A DNA stretch of 64,000 bases from Haemonchus contortus (taxonomy: Eukaryota; Nematoda; Chromadorea; Rhabditida; Trichostrongylidae): contig LS997566.1 of assembly GCA_000469685.2 (NCBI GenBank), positions 39,367,920 through 39,431,919 of the forward strand, read 5' to 3'. A program made the position numbers and the translations under genes. How positions within the stretch are numbered: position 1 is the stretch's first letter; each line of letters opens with the position of its first letter. Under the pieces are notes generated by a model. The model did no database searches. It worked only from the letters and a program-made list of their open reading frames with translations, and was not told the DNA's origin. This document shows, one piece after another, positions 21,416-34,029 of this stretch.

Positions 21416-22417
21416 CTATAAAATGCAATTAGGGGGATAATTGATTAAATTAATCAAATAAAAGGAGTTATGAAGAAACTTTGCGTCAAGAAACATTACT
21501 GTCTGCAATAATGTTTGGAGCGGTGTAACGAAGTAATCGAACAGTAAGATGACTAATTGTAAGTCACATAGCAGGGGCAATTGTTCAAGAGGGGAAATAG
21601 AAGGCCACAAAAATTCCAGCCAACTGTTTTTAAATACTTCCCAGTACAATAGAAAACTCTCGATACATCCAAAGAACATGCCAATGAAAACAGGCATAAA
21701 AACCAGCATGAATAGGAATGAGATGGAAAACGTTCCTGTTAGCGGAGGACAAAGGTGAAATCCTTCAGATGCCACATAAACAGTGAAGTTGAATGGGAAT
21801 ACGGTAGCTGAAGAACGCCGAAGGACCTTGAATAACGTGAAGGGACATAGCGCATAGCATACATTAAATGAGATGGAACAGCTTTGGCCATTAGGGGCCT
21901 TGGAAATCTGGAAGTTCTTAAGAAAATTTGTACCCAGGTGGGTAAATAGGGTCGAATCGATTTTATCTCGAACGATCTTCTTTGAAACAAGATATGGGAG
22001 CTCGGCTGTAGTCTGAACAAGTTTTGGTTGTATGGGATCAAGGGACGGTGGGGACACCTTTTGGGAGAGGTATGCTTCGGGAAACACAACTGTTGGCAAA
22101 CTGTTCCTAGGACAGTTCGTTTTCTTCAGCTGCACAGGTACTAAGAGAATGACAGCTGAACTGGTAGAGAGTGCAGAGAGGGCGTTTTGACAGATCGGCG
22201 AAGAAACGACCGATTGCATGACGGCGATGAGTCGTACTCTTTGAATGACCTCAGCGACAAAAGGAAACTCCGAGAGGGCCAGGAACACCGAGGGATGGAC
22301 GACTTCTAGCTGCTCAACTTGATTCCCACCCACTGCGTTACACCTAAAAACCGCACCAGCCAGCAGCAGACGGACTGTCCGACCGGCTGACCACTGTCCA
22401 AGCACATTGATCGACAC
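21416..22417 (-). CDS. 333-codon open frame of unknown identity
   Basis: The longest open frame in the window, uninterrupted on the minus strand. The listed start is GTG, so the true start is elsewhere or upstream exons exist. At this base composition a chance frame of 333 codons is very unlikely, while the complementary strand is full of stops, so the minus frame itself is, or recently was, coding. Visible parts: an N-terminal half of mixed character with SLPTVVFPEAYLSQK and SPPSLDPIQPKL; a motif DSTLFTHLGTNFLKNF near residue 160, also seen in the 14046-14495 frame; a Cys-containing middle; and a hydrophobic C-terminal third (SFLFMLVFMPVFIGMFFGC and LLFDYFVTPLQTLL) that could span membranes. 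No family recognised. An acceptor-like gtttttag lies inside its first 30 codons, so the real exon may begin there. Could be a transposon relic, an exon of an unrecognised gene, or a long 3' exon. Confidence 0.4.
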   Translation of the reverse strand: MSINVLGQWSAGRTVRLLLAGAVFRCNAVGGNQVEQLEVVHPSVFLALSEFPFVAEVIQRVRLIAVMQSVVSSPICQNALSALSTSSAVILLVPVQLKKTNCPRNSLPTVVFPEAYLSQKVSPPSLDPIQPKLVQTTAELPYLVSKKIVRDKIDSTLFTHLGTNFLKNFQISKAPNGQSCSISFNVCYALCPFTLFKVLRRSSATVFPFNFTVYVASEGFHLCPPLTGTFSISFLFMLVFMPVFIGMFFGCIESFLLYWEVFKNSWLEFLWPSISPLEQLPLLCDLQLVILLFDYFVTPLQTLLQTVMFLDAKFLHNSFYLINLINYPPNCIL

Positions 22418-25400
22418 ATCAACTCATTGTGCGCCAACCCTCTTGGGATGGCGCCTGGAAGAAAGGGTCAGGGAATGGGAGGGAAATTAGAAGTAGCTTT
22501 TAGGTGTACGGCCTAAGATCTCTGGCGTTCGGTAGGATCGGGATTCCAGATTCCAGCGACTACCATGCAGCGACTCTTTTGCAGCGAAGCGAGTCACCTG
22601 GTGGACTAGTTTCAATAAAGTTCTGAACGGCGAGATAACAAACCGGTGGGCATTATAGTCGCCCAACCGTCCATTTATTCAGCGTGTTCGCCGGCTCATT
22701 GTTTCCCAAAGGGGTTCGAGAGTAATCTATCCAAAAGTAATGATGCAAAAGAGCTTGTGAACGATAGTAATGAGACCTATCCAAAAATTCTCACCAGTCA
22801 GTTAGTTTGAAAAAATAAATGATATACAAGTAAATAATAAGGAGAGCATAAAACAAACAAACAAAATACGACATAAGAACAACCTAAACAACAAAGTTCT
22901 ATATATAGATCGACAACAAAACTCCCCTAGAAGAAGTACGAGTAGGAAGAGGTAGATTGGCATACATTAAATAAACAAAAAAACAAAAAGTGAGGATATC
23001 ATTAGATACTTAGTTAGATTTTAGATATTTACTTTATTTACTTATTTATTTTAGACATGATCACAAGTCAAGTGAGGCCTTCTCAGCGGCTAAATGAATA
23101 GAATACAAGGAACGTTCATTTTTGTGGGAAACGATTTCCCAAGAGTGAGCTGGGCCTACTTCGCTGTGACGGACGCCAACAGGTAGTATCCAAGTGTAAA
23201 ATAATGTGATAAATAAAGCTAATAGACAATATTACTGAATAAACGTTAACATACATATGTACCCGACAAATAGCCAGTATGGGGAGTGCAATAACTTCCT
23301 GTACACCTCCTAAACAGGTTATCATGCTGGCCGTGGCCGACTCGTATGACCTTGTGATACGTGATTACTTAAAGAACTCGATTCTACCCAGCTCTTTTGA
23401 GAATCACTTAGGACGAATGGATAACGGATAGGGAGAATCCCCTGCGCTTATCAATCTCGTTCTGACCACATGTAAGATACGCCTAGCCATCCGACTTGCT
23501 TTTAGATAGTGGTATTTTCAATGGTATTTTCCTAAGCCTATAGACAAAGTGGACGGGGGTCGGGGTATGACCGAAGTTCAAGGTGCTTTTTTGAGCTTCT
23601 ATTCTTCCATAGAACTCTCTCCTAACCTTTCAGAAGCTGAGATCAAATTGGGACCACCGCTACTGATAATAACGAGCTGACCTCGAATCACTTCTCCTAG
23701 AGAGGTAAAATCATGGGGGATTTGAGGTAATTGCGCTCTAGTACTCGATCCTCGGTCCCTTTTTGCATAGCATAAAGCAATGCCTCACCTTGGTGTAGTG
23801 AGCTAAATTTGAAAATCTGTCGCTTTACCAGTTATGGAAGGAGGCCGCCCGCATTCCGAACCTCTACAGAATTCGGCGATAAGACCATGCTTCATCATGC
23901 CCTGCTTCACAGGAAGCTCTACGAAGGCTCCCAAGTTGCAGGAACGAACCAGAGGAAGCCGAGAAGAAGAACTGGTCTGGTTCAAGGATGGCATGGCTAA
24001 TAGGGAATAATTCAAATGCTATGGTCAGAAGAGACGAGTAGTTCGTGGAAGCTGGGAAGCCTCTCGCTCTCATTCCGTCAGTTGTGGTAAGAGCGACTGA
24101 CGTCAATTCGACAGCCCAATCAGTGAGTGCCGACAAATTGGCCGCAATTTGAAGAGACACATTCCCACTTATTCTTTATAGGAGGCAATCAGATTCGTAT
24201 TCCTCGTCCTTACAGGAATTGTGCAAGAATAGAACTGGTTATCTGCTTGCTTGTGTCCAAGCAAGGTTGTTACAAGCCGTGAATGAAAGAAACTGGGAAA
24301 GGAGATAGTAGGTCTCAAGTTTCATATTCTCGAATTGAAGTGACTGCACAGCGCAATCTCATAACGAAATTGACTTGTCTCAGCTTTTATATTTGGGGAT
24401 TTGGTCCCGATTTTTAACTTCAACTGAAGGTGATTGCCTCGAAAAGATTTCTCCGACAGAAAGCATTTCTGGGTTTTTTTATCCAAACTGGTTGTAACTA
24501 CCCCCCATAATAGTGATAGGCCGAGGTGACCCAGGCGCTACCTTCAGGTGAATCAGATTTCACTTACCTAAATGCAGTAACTGACTTCTCCTAAGCCAGT
24601 AGTAGCGATAATTACAATAAATGCGTATTAGCGCATTAAAAATGTAGCCACTCTGCAAGGTAAATGACTCGTGGCGCCGCAGAGAGAAAAAGGAAGTTGA
24701 CAAGGAGGGGCTGCAGTAAGTAAGGATCGCTCCTATCTTCGTTGGTGGCGAGGGAGAGGGGGTAGGGGGGGGGGTGGATCATATTACCCTCCAAATTACC
24801 TGATCTGTCCGTCACCTTTCAGGCTATCATTTGCAGTCATGACTTGCTTATCAGAAGGACTTAGCGGTTTTACTTCTCTAGACAGGTTCTTCAATAGCTT
24901 CTTTGCCGGTGGCGATCTGCCCACGTACCCGCTAACCCTGGCGGGGTAGACGTCAGGGGTCTACAAACCCATAGATTGGTCACTAAGCTTTGACTATGGT
25001 CCTACACTGATTTCTGACTTTTCCATGACCTGGTCACAATAACTATTCTGAATATAGTACAGGAAGTCTGACTGAGCGTATGAAGGCGACACAGTGAGAT
25101 GGACCACACAGTGGAATTCTTCGTATTCAACAAATATTACAACAAGTAGCTCAAAAAAGTAGGTGGAGCTTTTAATCGATACTGTGCTCCGTATGAGTTC
25201 CTTTTTGGAGATACAAATTCAATACGGTTCCACTTTCATGAAGTGACATCGGCACAATTGAATAGGTGGACAGGTATTTTGCCTAGTCGCATGTATTTGA
25301 TCGGAAACCAAAATGTGAAGAGAATCTCAGTGAACACTGGAATGGAATCTGAATGCACGTTTTTGAGGGGTGAAGCTAGAAGTAAATTAAAGTTAAGGTC

Positions 25401-25560
25401 AACTTCAGATTAATCAGAAATTCTCCAACTGCGACCCTACATTTCCAGCCTATTCTTGCAATGTATTCACAGCCTACTGCTTTCAGAGTGGAGGTATAAT
25501 GTGAAATCACCGGTTAGCACCCTTTGAAAAAGCCTTTCTAGGCCTTCTTTCGACTAACTA
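22418..25560. other. gene-poor stretch, no gene recognised
   Basis: Holds AT-rich sequence with aaac repeats at 22850-22866, a TTTA-rich patch near 23030-23055 and a G-rich run at 24755-24775. The minus frame at 23864-24160 has a fairly protein-like composition (IAANLSALTDWAVELTSVAL) but no start, splice partners or known family. Confidence 0.3.
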
Positions 25561-26138
25561 TTAGGTTGATGCATAATTATTGCGGATTTTTTCGCGGTTT
25601 TTTTTCTCTCGGTCCAATTTGGGTATGGAGTTCGAGTTTTTTCTGAAAATGATCTACTTGATTTCCTCTACAAGAATATACTCAAAAATCCATGCGCATA
25701 TTCGCAAAATAAGGCTTAACTACTCCGAGAAAGATTGGAAGGTGGCACAGTCATACCGCGATCTCAGTAACTTTTCGACGGTCGAACAATCAGCCAGAGC
25801 CAACCAAGAAATGGGATCTGCCTCTAAATCTGCCATATTCACCAGCAGAAAGTTTTATGGATTATCTCGTCAACCGCTCATCGAAAAAATGGCCAGAGAA
25901 TAGAAGTTACGTCGATTTGGATGACTCGATGGCCGATGTCAAGACGTGGATCGCCCCCAAGGATCAAAACTTCTTCGCTTTTGGGATCCGACTAACTAAT
26001 CAATGGGAAGCAGTGCTTAACGTAGATGGTAAATAAGTTCCGGAGTAATTATTTGAATATGTCTTTGCGTAGTATCTCTATAGTTTCTTTGAGTAAAATT
26101 TGCTGGAAAAAATCCGCAATAATTATGTATCAACTTAA
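25561..26138 (+). mobile_element. mariner-type element, internally deleted, dead copy 2
   Basis: Exactly bounded: TA, then ttaggttgatgcataattat at 25561, ending ccgcaataattatgtat...caacttaa at 26138, then TA. Length 578 bp. Plus-strand interior keeps an N-terminal-like frame (IRKIRLNYSEKDWKVAQ) and a short C-terminal segment WIAPKDQNFFAFGI, then NQWEAVLNVDGK and a stop, the mariner W...F..GI..L...W..V....G pattern. The catalytic D,D,D core is missing, so it cannot move itself. Same family as the copy at 13222, opposite orientation. Confidence 0.88.
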
Positions 26139-26983
26139 TAGTAGCCGATTGAAAGTTCTTATGATCATCTCCAGACTCTAAACTCCAAAAATGTTTTTCG
26201 AAGAAAGCGGAGAGAGCCTGATGGGGCTTTTTCTGGTGAGAAGTGTTCTACCACGAGGACATTGATCGCTATACATAGATAACAACGGACAATAGCTATG
26301 CAAAACCGGGACCCGATCCTTCTGCAACAAGGACGGGTAAAATAGGGAAAGCAGTTATGGCTAGTGTCGCTGGGGGTTAAGTAACATGTAATCGACAGAA
26401 GAATGGCATCGAACGTAGTATTGATCAAAAGCTGCCCTCAATTCTACCAGTACCGGTTTGGCTGTTATGATGTTGATATTACGAGAAATTCCTACCAGGT
26501 AGAGCGTTTTTATATTGCTGTAGCCATATTTAGAAGAATATACCGTTTTCGGAACAAGAGAAGAACCTTAGCCTCAGGAAATTTCAACCATTCTTTCTTC
26601 GAAATCAAGTTGATTGGGAAAAAAGTAGTACCCCGCAAGGTTTACGGATTAGGTGACGATTTACGATGTGATTCACAGTATCGAAGTGACATCTAAATGT
26701 CTAACTAGACTGTAAAACTGTTTTCGTGGACAATTAGATGTATGCGAGGCAGTGTCTTGTCCTTCCAGACAAGCTTGATAGTGGTTAACCGATGGCTGCT
26801 TGAGCCTAAGCTCATCCATGGGTCATGCTCGCGGTGGTAACAATCGCTGTGGCTGCTACCCCCGCTCTATCCAAACAGGGGAGCTTTTTCCAGGGGAGAA
26901 GAGTGACAGAAGGGGAAGGGACTGAAAATACTTGGCCGAATACAATAAATGTCCTCATTTCCCTGTAAAAAATGGGTTCGCAG
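26139..26983. other. spacer, no gene recognised
   Basis: Frames at 26403-26696 (plus) and 26165-26428 (minus) overlap each other and lack support. Confidence 0.3.
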
Positions 26984-27476
26984 TCATTGTCCGTGACCAA
27001 TGATCATTCTGTAAATTCCACATATCCACTTGAAGTATGGAAGCATGGCGTATTCCATGTGCTTCATTGAGGTCATATCAGCAAAAATCTTTAAATTTTC
27101 AAGCAATGCATCAAAGTGCAAGGTTACAAGAGTCCGAAGTTTCATATCAAACACGATCGGATGGCCTTGGATCATTCCTAATGATCGAGGAGATGTCTCT
27201 GATTGTTGCGCGTGATACAATTACAAAAATAGGAAGGAGAAAAAGAAGGTTCATATGGCTATAAATTCAAAGGACAACAAAAAAGCGATACAAGTGAACA
27301 AGTCGTTTGTTGTTCACGGGAAAACGCTGCAGGAACTTACACAAGGTAGTGAATGAGAGCGACGTCATTTCCCTTTCGTCCAACAATGCATGCGCCAAGC
27401 GGTCGCCACTCTTGGACGAGTTTTCGTTCATCGTCTGCTTCTCAGCGTTCTCAAGTAGTGAATCTAAGGAGGTCAT
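26984..27476 (-). CDS. hypothetical protein, tentative two-part gene
   Basis: A likely first exon runs from an ATG at 27476 to donor GTAAGTTC (27341-27476, 45 codons plus one base); it encodes a polar N-terminus, MTSLDSLLENAEKQTMNEN and LLDEREMTSLS. Downstream on the same strand an open frame reaches a stop at 26984 and includes VFDMKLRTLVTLHFDALLEN and LPYFKWICGIYRM, with an acceptor-like aatcag near 27208. Joining the two at that acceptor creates a stop codon, so either another donor is used or the parts belong to different transcripts. No family recognised. Confidence 0.3.
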
Positions 27477-29104
27477 CTTCTAATGTGTATGAGTTTTTAA
27501 GTGTTATGCTGAAATTGTAAGTAGTCAGTCGTTTTCAATGGGTTACTGTATTCGCGCATGAAAGTAGGTTCTCTATGCGGATACTGTGCCCAATTGCCAG
27601 TGATTTGCTAATTCAGCAAAACCGGATTGCGCCACACATTTCGAGTTGATTTTTTTCGGATTGAAATGACATATTCTTAGAAGAATGGGTATTCTCATGT
27701 TGTCGGTGGAATGCGCCATGCATCCCACTTGGCCTCAGTGTTTAAAAGGGTATACAGGGTTCGCACAAGTTGGTAGGTGAGTGGTTGGTGCTACATGTCC
27801 ATTTCTATTTTGAAGGTTCCCTGCGGAGTTGAATTGACCTGTAAGGGTGGACGGGCAGGCAGTTCTTAGGAGACGAACTTTTGGACGGTGATGATCGATC
27901 TGGAAGTGGATCTCAGTGTAGCCACATTATTAGGTTTACAAGTTTCATTAAAAAAACATAATCAAAAATAGATAATACTTCATGAAACCAAGGAAAAACC
28001 AAGCCAAAAATCCTAAAATCGTCGGCGTAAATGCCGAAGGGCTTAGGCCCGACCATTCCGAGTCTCTAGATCACCTCTTCGGCTATGATCCTATCAGGAA
28101 AAACGAAAAGACCATCCAACAGCCGTGAAATTCATCATGTACTCAGAGCAATCTTTGCCCGTACTCGGAGTGGCCTCTGTCTTCCATGACACTCTTACCT
28201 TGAGGTTTCGCTGAGAAGTCGCTTTCAATAGGAGCTGGTTGACACTCACCTTGCCACTACTGAGCGGAAAATTCAAAAAAAAAACTCGTTTTTACGACGA
28301 GTTGACGATAGAGTGTGACAACTGAAGTGTTGAAGTGTCGAGGTGTATAAGAGTTACTGACACCTTGAGGGGCACCGGCCTGGCTGCCGACCTTGACGGC
28401 CCCATGTCGACAAATTTCTCTGGCATTCAAATTTCACAATGGATTGTTATGCATTCATATGGGGGGTGGGGATTATGAAACGACGTCCTGGCACGACCCC
28501 GGCAGCTGTTTTTCACACCGCATAGATTGAGGTTTGTGTTTATTGGATTGAATACGACAACGTCTGCGTGCGTGGGTGGGTGGATGAAGTCTCTTGAGAG
28601 ATGTCGGTCGACATCGGATGAGTATCATCGAGGTAAATTGGATGATATGCGAAGGGAGCGCTGTTCATTTTGTTGGGAAGCTATTTCATCTCCTTCACCC
28701 TTGTCAGCTTTGAGCGGGACTACGGTAGCAGGGTCGAAGTCCTTTACTTTCCTAGAAAATACCCATTTTTATTCGGATTTATCACTTTTTCTAGCTGCAT
28801 GCAGGGGATACGGTGAACTGTAGCACTTTTTGACTTTGGAAAACTGGTCCGAAGCCTACGATGAAAGGGATCTTGCTCCAGATCTCACTGCATAGCCCAG
28901 AAACCAGTCGTCCCTTTCTGAAACAAAAGGTCTCGGAAGTTATGAATCATTCGAAGCTTTTTCTCTGTTGTAAATTTTTTCCCTTTTTGGTATGCTTTCC
29001 TTCACTACATAGAGTACCTGTGGAGCCTCCAGAGCTCATTTTCAATACATATTTCATGAAGCTATGAAGGTAGTACTGACCCCTACTACTTGGCGTTGAA
29101 CAGT
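27477..29104. other. spacer, no gene recognised
   Basis: Scattered short frames only (28094-28276 minus, 28527-28823 and 28861-29067 plus). A GGTGG-rich patch lies at 28450-28590. Confidence 0.3.
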
Positions 29105-29385
29105 CCCTCTTTAGATGCTCACAGGTGCTTCCATTCGAGATCATCGTGGCTTGCTGAATGCGTATGTGGCCTATAGTATGACTTGCAATGACCAGCCCTT
29201 GAACAAGTAAGTCAGTGCTTTTATCCTCCCAACCAACTCTAGTTCCAATTGACCGAACCTGGAGGGATGGAATGCTTGGTAGGTCTGGGCAGATATCTAT
29301 CCCAGAGCATTCGTATTCGAATCACAGAGCATGGGTACGTGATAGTGCACCACTTGCCACTACACCACCTCTGCATCAAAAACCG
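29105..29385 (-). repeat. tRNA-derived SINE, near full length
   Basis: Minus-strand copy: tgcgtatgtggcctatagta, gtcagtgcttttatcctccc, ggagggatgga, gggcagatatctatccca, and the head gtggcaagtggtgcactatc / gcagaggtggtgtag on the reverse strand at 29340-29380. The A box is intact and the B box (gattcgaatac) nearly so. Confidence 0.8.
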
Positions 29386-32355
29386 CGGCTCATTTGAAAA
29401 GCAATTTTGATCATGGACTATATTGAGAGATTATAATCGATTTGACTTTTACTGAGAAGGCTAGCCAACTTTCATAGTTGGCGAGGCTTCTGAGAGAGAG
29501 TTAAGCCTTATAGTTGATCACTCGACTAATTTTTTTGTTTTCTCAGTAATTCTACTTTACTTTGATTGATCTTTGTATGAGTAGGTACGTGAGCAGCCAG
29601 TAGTAGGCTGCTTCAGCTGCGTAGTGAAACTTCGCCTCGGATAAACTGCAGACTTTGTTGTTTACCTCTAAAAGTTGCTTTGTGGCTATCATATATCATA
29701 TCATGTGCTCACGTTTACCTATTCATAGCAGTAAACACTGAGATAAGTGTTATGAACTAGAAACAGACCTTTGTTTTTGTGAGAACTATTTCCAGAAAGC
29801 TATAGTAAAGGGGAAAATAGCGAAAAAGTCAGCAGGCCAATCACACCTCGAGCATACGTCTATTCTGGGTATGCTCAGTCCTCACTGAACAACCTGCTCC
29901 ACCTACTTTCCCCATAAAATAGTTTTGTTCAGTTCTTGTCAATGTATCCCTGGCATTTAGATATTCAATAGAGGTGGAGACCTACGCTGGTTCGAGACAA
30001 TTCGTGACTGTGGGTAAAAACCGGGTACGGTTTGGGTGGTAGGGTAAGATATCGTATGTTCTGTTGATCGAATCTCTAATCGTGCCTCCTGGATAGAATC
30101 CCTTCCATTCCCTCGTGCTCGATTATCTGGTATCAGTCCTGTCTAAGATGGCGAAAATACTGATTAATACGTCTGCTGGCCCTTCCTGCCTTGCAAACAG
30201 CTTTCAAACGACTCCACGATTCTGAATAAACTGCGGATGCGTGGGAGCATCCCATTATTCAGACACTTCATCATTGCGAACACCAAAGCACTTTCTTGGA
30301 GTTGGCAGTTGTACTGATAACAGTTTTTCAAGCAGTATCCTGTTGTTTACCCCTTCTTCACTATGAAATTAACATAAATTAGTAATAATAAATTAATAAA
30401 TAAACTAAATCCGGCCAATTTCCTCTGAATGTACCATTCAAATGCTCCATTTTACGATATTGTACAGACTGAGCGGCTACAAAACACAGCTTATGGAAAA
30501 CATCCAGGCTTTAACCAAGATCCGACTCGCTCCTTTCAAAGCTTCTTATCATTAGAATCCTTGAAAATCCTTTTTATCGCCTTCTCAGGATGCGGAAAAA
30601 TTGATGAAATTGAAAAATTTTGCAGATTTCGATTATCCTTATTCGTTCTGAATTCTGACTCAGCGGGATGTTGACAGGTAGCATATTCATAGGATTGTCG
30701 CTTCGGTTATTTTTGGATGTTTTCCATAGTCGTTATGAGCTGGCCAACTTGTTGCAACAATGAAATCCGAGGAGATCTCATCAAGCGAATTGAAATTGGA
30801 GCAGAATCTGTTGCAATGACGTCCTCCTCTTCAACACCGCCATAAATTTCCATGGAATGCACCTCATCAGCCACAAAGCCCTCATTTGAAGTTATATGGG
30901 CTCGACTGCTCGGCTGCAGCTGCTTTCTGCCACTTCTTCTGCTCCTCTTTCAATTGGGGTGGTCTGTCCAGTCGACGTTTGACCCATTCATTGAGATCTC
31001 ATTGTCTATCATTCTCCTAGTTGTCTTTTATTCTCTATTGTTTTCATTTTTTATCGTTTTGGAGAGTCCTCTGTGAAATTGTGCAGTTAATTCGACACGT
31101 TGTCTTTTTTTGCTGCTAGGGACCCTTGGAAGCTCTTACCAATGGTATACCGACTCTTGGTAATACCAGCGATAGAGGAAGGTCTTGGATGAACGAATTT
31201 CAGTTCTTTCCAGCCAGCAAATCGACCCTATCAATTCGCTCACAGGCGTCCAGGCCTGCCCTAATTGGCACCAGACTTGTCAGCAAGAAAAATCGCGAAA
31301 TTTCCTCTTTTCCCCGAGATTACTGGCAAATAGCCCTCTCTTTTGTGGCTGTCTTTGAAATCGTCATAGCTCCTACACGATCTAAAGCAAAGGTAAAAAG
31401 AACAATGAGGTGACGCCGCTCATTGCTCATTCCTGCTCAATTTCCTACCGGGTCCGGTGGATGCGACTTGAGTGAGAGCTTTTCTTGTTCTGAAGTACAT
31501 AGAGCTCCGAGTCTGTTCGCAGCTCAGCACTTTTCAGTCCGCATCCGACGACCTTGGGACTTATCTTTCCCTTGAATTTTTCGAAAAATATAGTAACAAG
31601 GGTAATCAAAGCTACTCGAACCAGACTTCGAATACCAAATTCATAAGGCCCCACGGAATCTGATATAGAACCTGATATTCGTCGTTGAGTAAGTGACTGT
31701 ACGGTAGTCCAAAATTGAGAGCCGCAAAAATATTGGAGCGCGAGTGTTATAAATGTCTCGTCCGAATGGATAAACTTCAATCGGAGGTGTTTGTTGAAAT
31801 GAAATGCGAGCCTCAAGCTGGACAAGTGTGGGTGGACCCCACTCACTCTTCAGGATAAGCACCGCTGCCATGACCCAAATCTGCCCTTATCCACTTTCAG
31901 GCCAGATCATATTCTTAGAAAAAGACCGACTCATATTCCATCGTTACTCCTAGTTTTCATGGTATCTGAATAATTCATCCTCTATGCCCACTTCTACTCA
32001 CAAATGTTCCGAGCTTCCAAGTGCTTCAGCACTTCAGTAGGAAACTTCCAGGATCGGGAGCTCACCATGGCTCACATGAGTCGTAGTCCTTGGCTTCTCA
32101 TAGAATATTTTATTATTCTCTTTAACCCTCAGTTTCTACGAGCTGTTATTAATGAGAAGTATCATCTATTTCCGCAGTATGCAGCATTCATATTGATATT
32201 ATTATTGATATTATTTTATTTTATTTCTTTATTCACTTATATTCATAGTATAGAATTTCACAGGTGTAACACACACTATTTGTTTATTTATTTTGTTCCT
32301 TCGGGCCTTAATATTTAGGATACTGTCTCACGTAAGGTACTGAGAAACTGGACAA
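29386..32355. other. gene-poor stretch, no gene recognised
   Basis: AT-rich with mixed-strand short frames. The plus frame at 30852-31076 would give a hydrophobic stretch, and 31445-31846 (minus) is 133 codons, but neither has splice partners or a recognisable family. ATT-rich low complexity at 32190-32230. Confidence 0.3.
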
Positions 32356-32410
32356 GTAAATAAACGAGTAAATAAATGAATAAATAAATAAATAAATTAA
32401 TAAATAAATG
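32356..32410. repeat. (AAAT)n microsatellite
   Basis: About thirteen taaa/aata units with few interruptions. Confidence 0.85.
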
Positions 32411-32984
32411 TTAATCTATAAAGTAATAAGCTACTGACGCATTCTATACTCTAAAAATTCAGAGATCACATGTATCGTACTCTAGTGCCGGCTGAAGAAT
32501 CGAACCTAAAGTTCATTTCCCTTTTTCACAACCTAGGAATTTACCAGAAGGGTTCGTGTGCTGATCATTGGGTAAGCTAGGCAAAGTTTGTTGCAGTCAC
32601 AAATGCCGTCCATTTCATCAGGTCATGTTCAATGGACCCGGTCATTTTTGGCCCACTCAGACATTGAGAAATGGTTGTAGAATTCTGAAAAAAATAAAAC
32701 TAAACAACACGTAATCAAAAAAAAAAAGGAATCGAACCTGTAAGATTCCTTGCCGGCCCTATCACAGCTGGCTTCAAAGGGTTCAACTCCAACGAGCCCC
32801 CTATTCTTGTCAGCATAACTCCCTATGGGTTTCTCAAATTTCTTGCAAATTTTCTTCATTGTTCATGATGTTTTAAGTGATGTTATCGATAACAACAGAC
32901 AGATTGATGACTGTCAGTTCCTCTTGACGTCTCTCCACTCAACCCAGTGTCACATTGTGAACCGCCTACTCATCACTGCCAGCT

Positions 32985-33276
32985 TTAGCAAGTGTCTGCC
33001 AAGCACTCTGTGGAAAAGGATATGTTTCGACGAAAATGAGGGTGACGGAAGTGGGGGTCAGCGTCTCTTCCAGTGTTATCTAGTAATGTTATTCGGAAGT
33101 TTGTCGATTTTCTCACTTTCTTCTGCTTCCCAGACCAGAATCCTGATGGGGACGATTCCTTTGAGCTGATCTTCCAATTCTGGAAATTTATATTCGACAG
33201 CATACCAAACAATTTGTACCGGTATGCATTTGTTTTTCTTGAGCTTCAGCTTTTTTTGGAATTTGTTGAGAATCAT
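32985..33276 (-). CDS. hypothetical small basic protein, two exons
   Basis: Exon 1, 33220-33276, starts at ATG and encodes the Lys-rich MILNKFQKKLKLKKNKCIP. A 40-base intron with donor GTACAA and acceptor aatttccag follows. Exon 2, 32985-33179, continues in phase 0 for 64 codons to a stop (NWKISSKESS..., KKVRKSTNFRITLLDN, ...TECLADTC). The total is 83 residues. FRITLLDN is faintly like the start of a FERM lobe, but the rest does not follow that fold, so no function is proposed. Another frame across the same DNA is also open, so the call is tentative. Confidence 0.35.
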
Positions 33277-33279
33277 TGA

Positions 33280-34029
33280 AGGGAAGCCTTAATGTTCTTT
33301 CTGTTCTCTGGTGGTTTGGTCGCATAGTCTAGGCATACCAATGTACTTGCCGGTCCCATGTGGGTAGCTGGTATGTGTTTCGATGTCTCGGAGTGTGCCT
33401 ATGAGAAAGTTATTGCCATTGAAGGGCGCTTTTGCTGGCTGGTGTAGGTATATGCTCTTGAGTCTGCTGTATGTAATTATCTTAACTTGACTCCGTTCCT
33501 CCCCTTCCTCGCGGAAAAACTTTACCCGACCCTTTTCGTGGGCGCAGTATCAGTTGGCTGTCTGAGTCCGTTTCTTTAGACCTTCTCTTCCCCTCTCTTG
33601 CTAATTTCGAGAAGGGCCCCTATGTTTTAGGCTCCCTTTTCAATCGTGTTGACAAACCGCTTATTTCTTTTTTAAAACAAACATCTACAAGGTGCGGACG
33701 TTCTAGACGGCTTTGGCCCCCGTTCGTTTTCTGCTGTTAAACGCAGACTCAAACAAAGAAGCCCTATGACCAACACCTGAAGGCAAACGCTAGATCTACC
33801 TGGAAACCGGTGCCTCAAAGGGTTTATATCGACTTATACGATCAGGTATCTAAGAAGTTTATGCTGATGCTAAGTCTGAACTTTGAATGTGGCGGCTCCA
33901 CATACTGCCTAATCCTCCAATTACAGTATTGCAGCAATGGGGGTACATTTGACGGTGTTTTTGATAAGGTGGAGGGAAATCGCAATGTGAATAGGTCTTA
34001 TTTCATTTTATTGTCATATTTCATCCACA
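33280..34029. other. spacer, nothing recognised apart from the SINE target site
   Basis: No supported gene. The last 13 bases are the left copy of the SINE target-site duplication. Confidence 0.35.

Noticed and set aside
32700..32815. tRNA-like element on the minus strand: ggttcgattcc followed directly by a T10 run
   Set aside because: The B-box-like sequence is followed at once by T residues with no room for the 3' acceptor strand, and no cloverleaf can be drawn upstream.
33076..33276. 66-codon minus frame reading through the 40-base intron
   Set aside because: The spliced alternative has proper GT-AG borders and a longer downstream frame. Kept only as an uncertainty in the 32985-33276 call.
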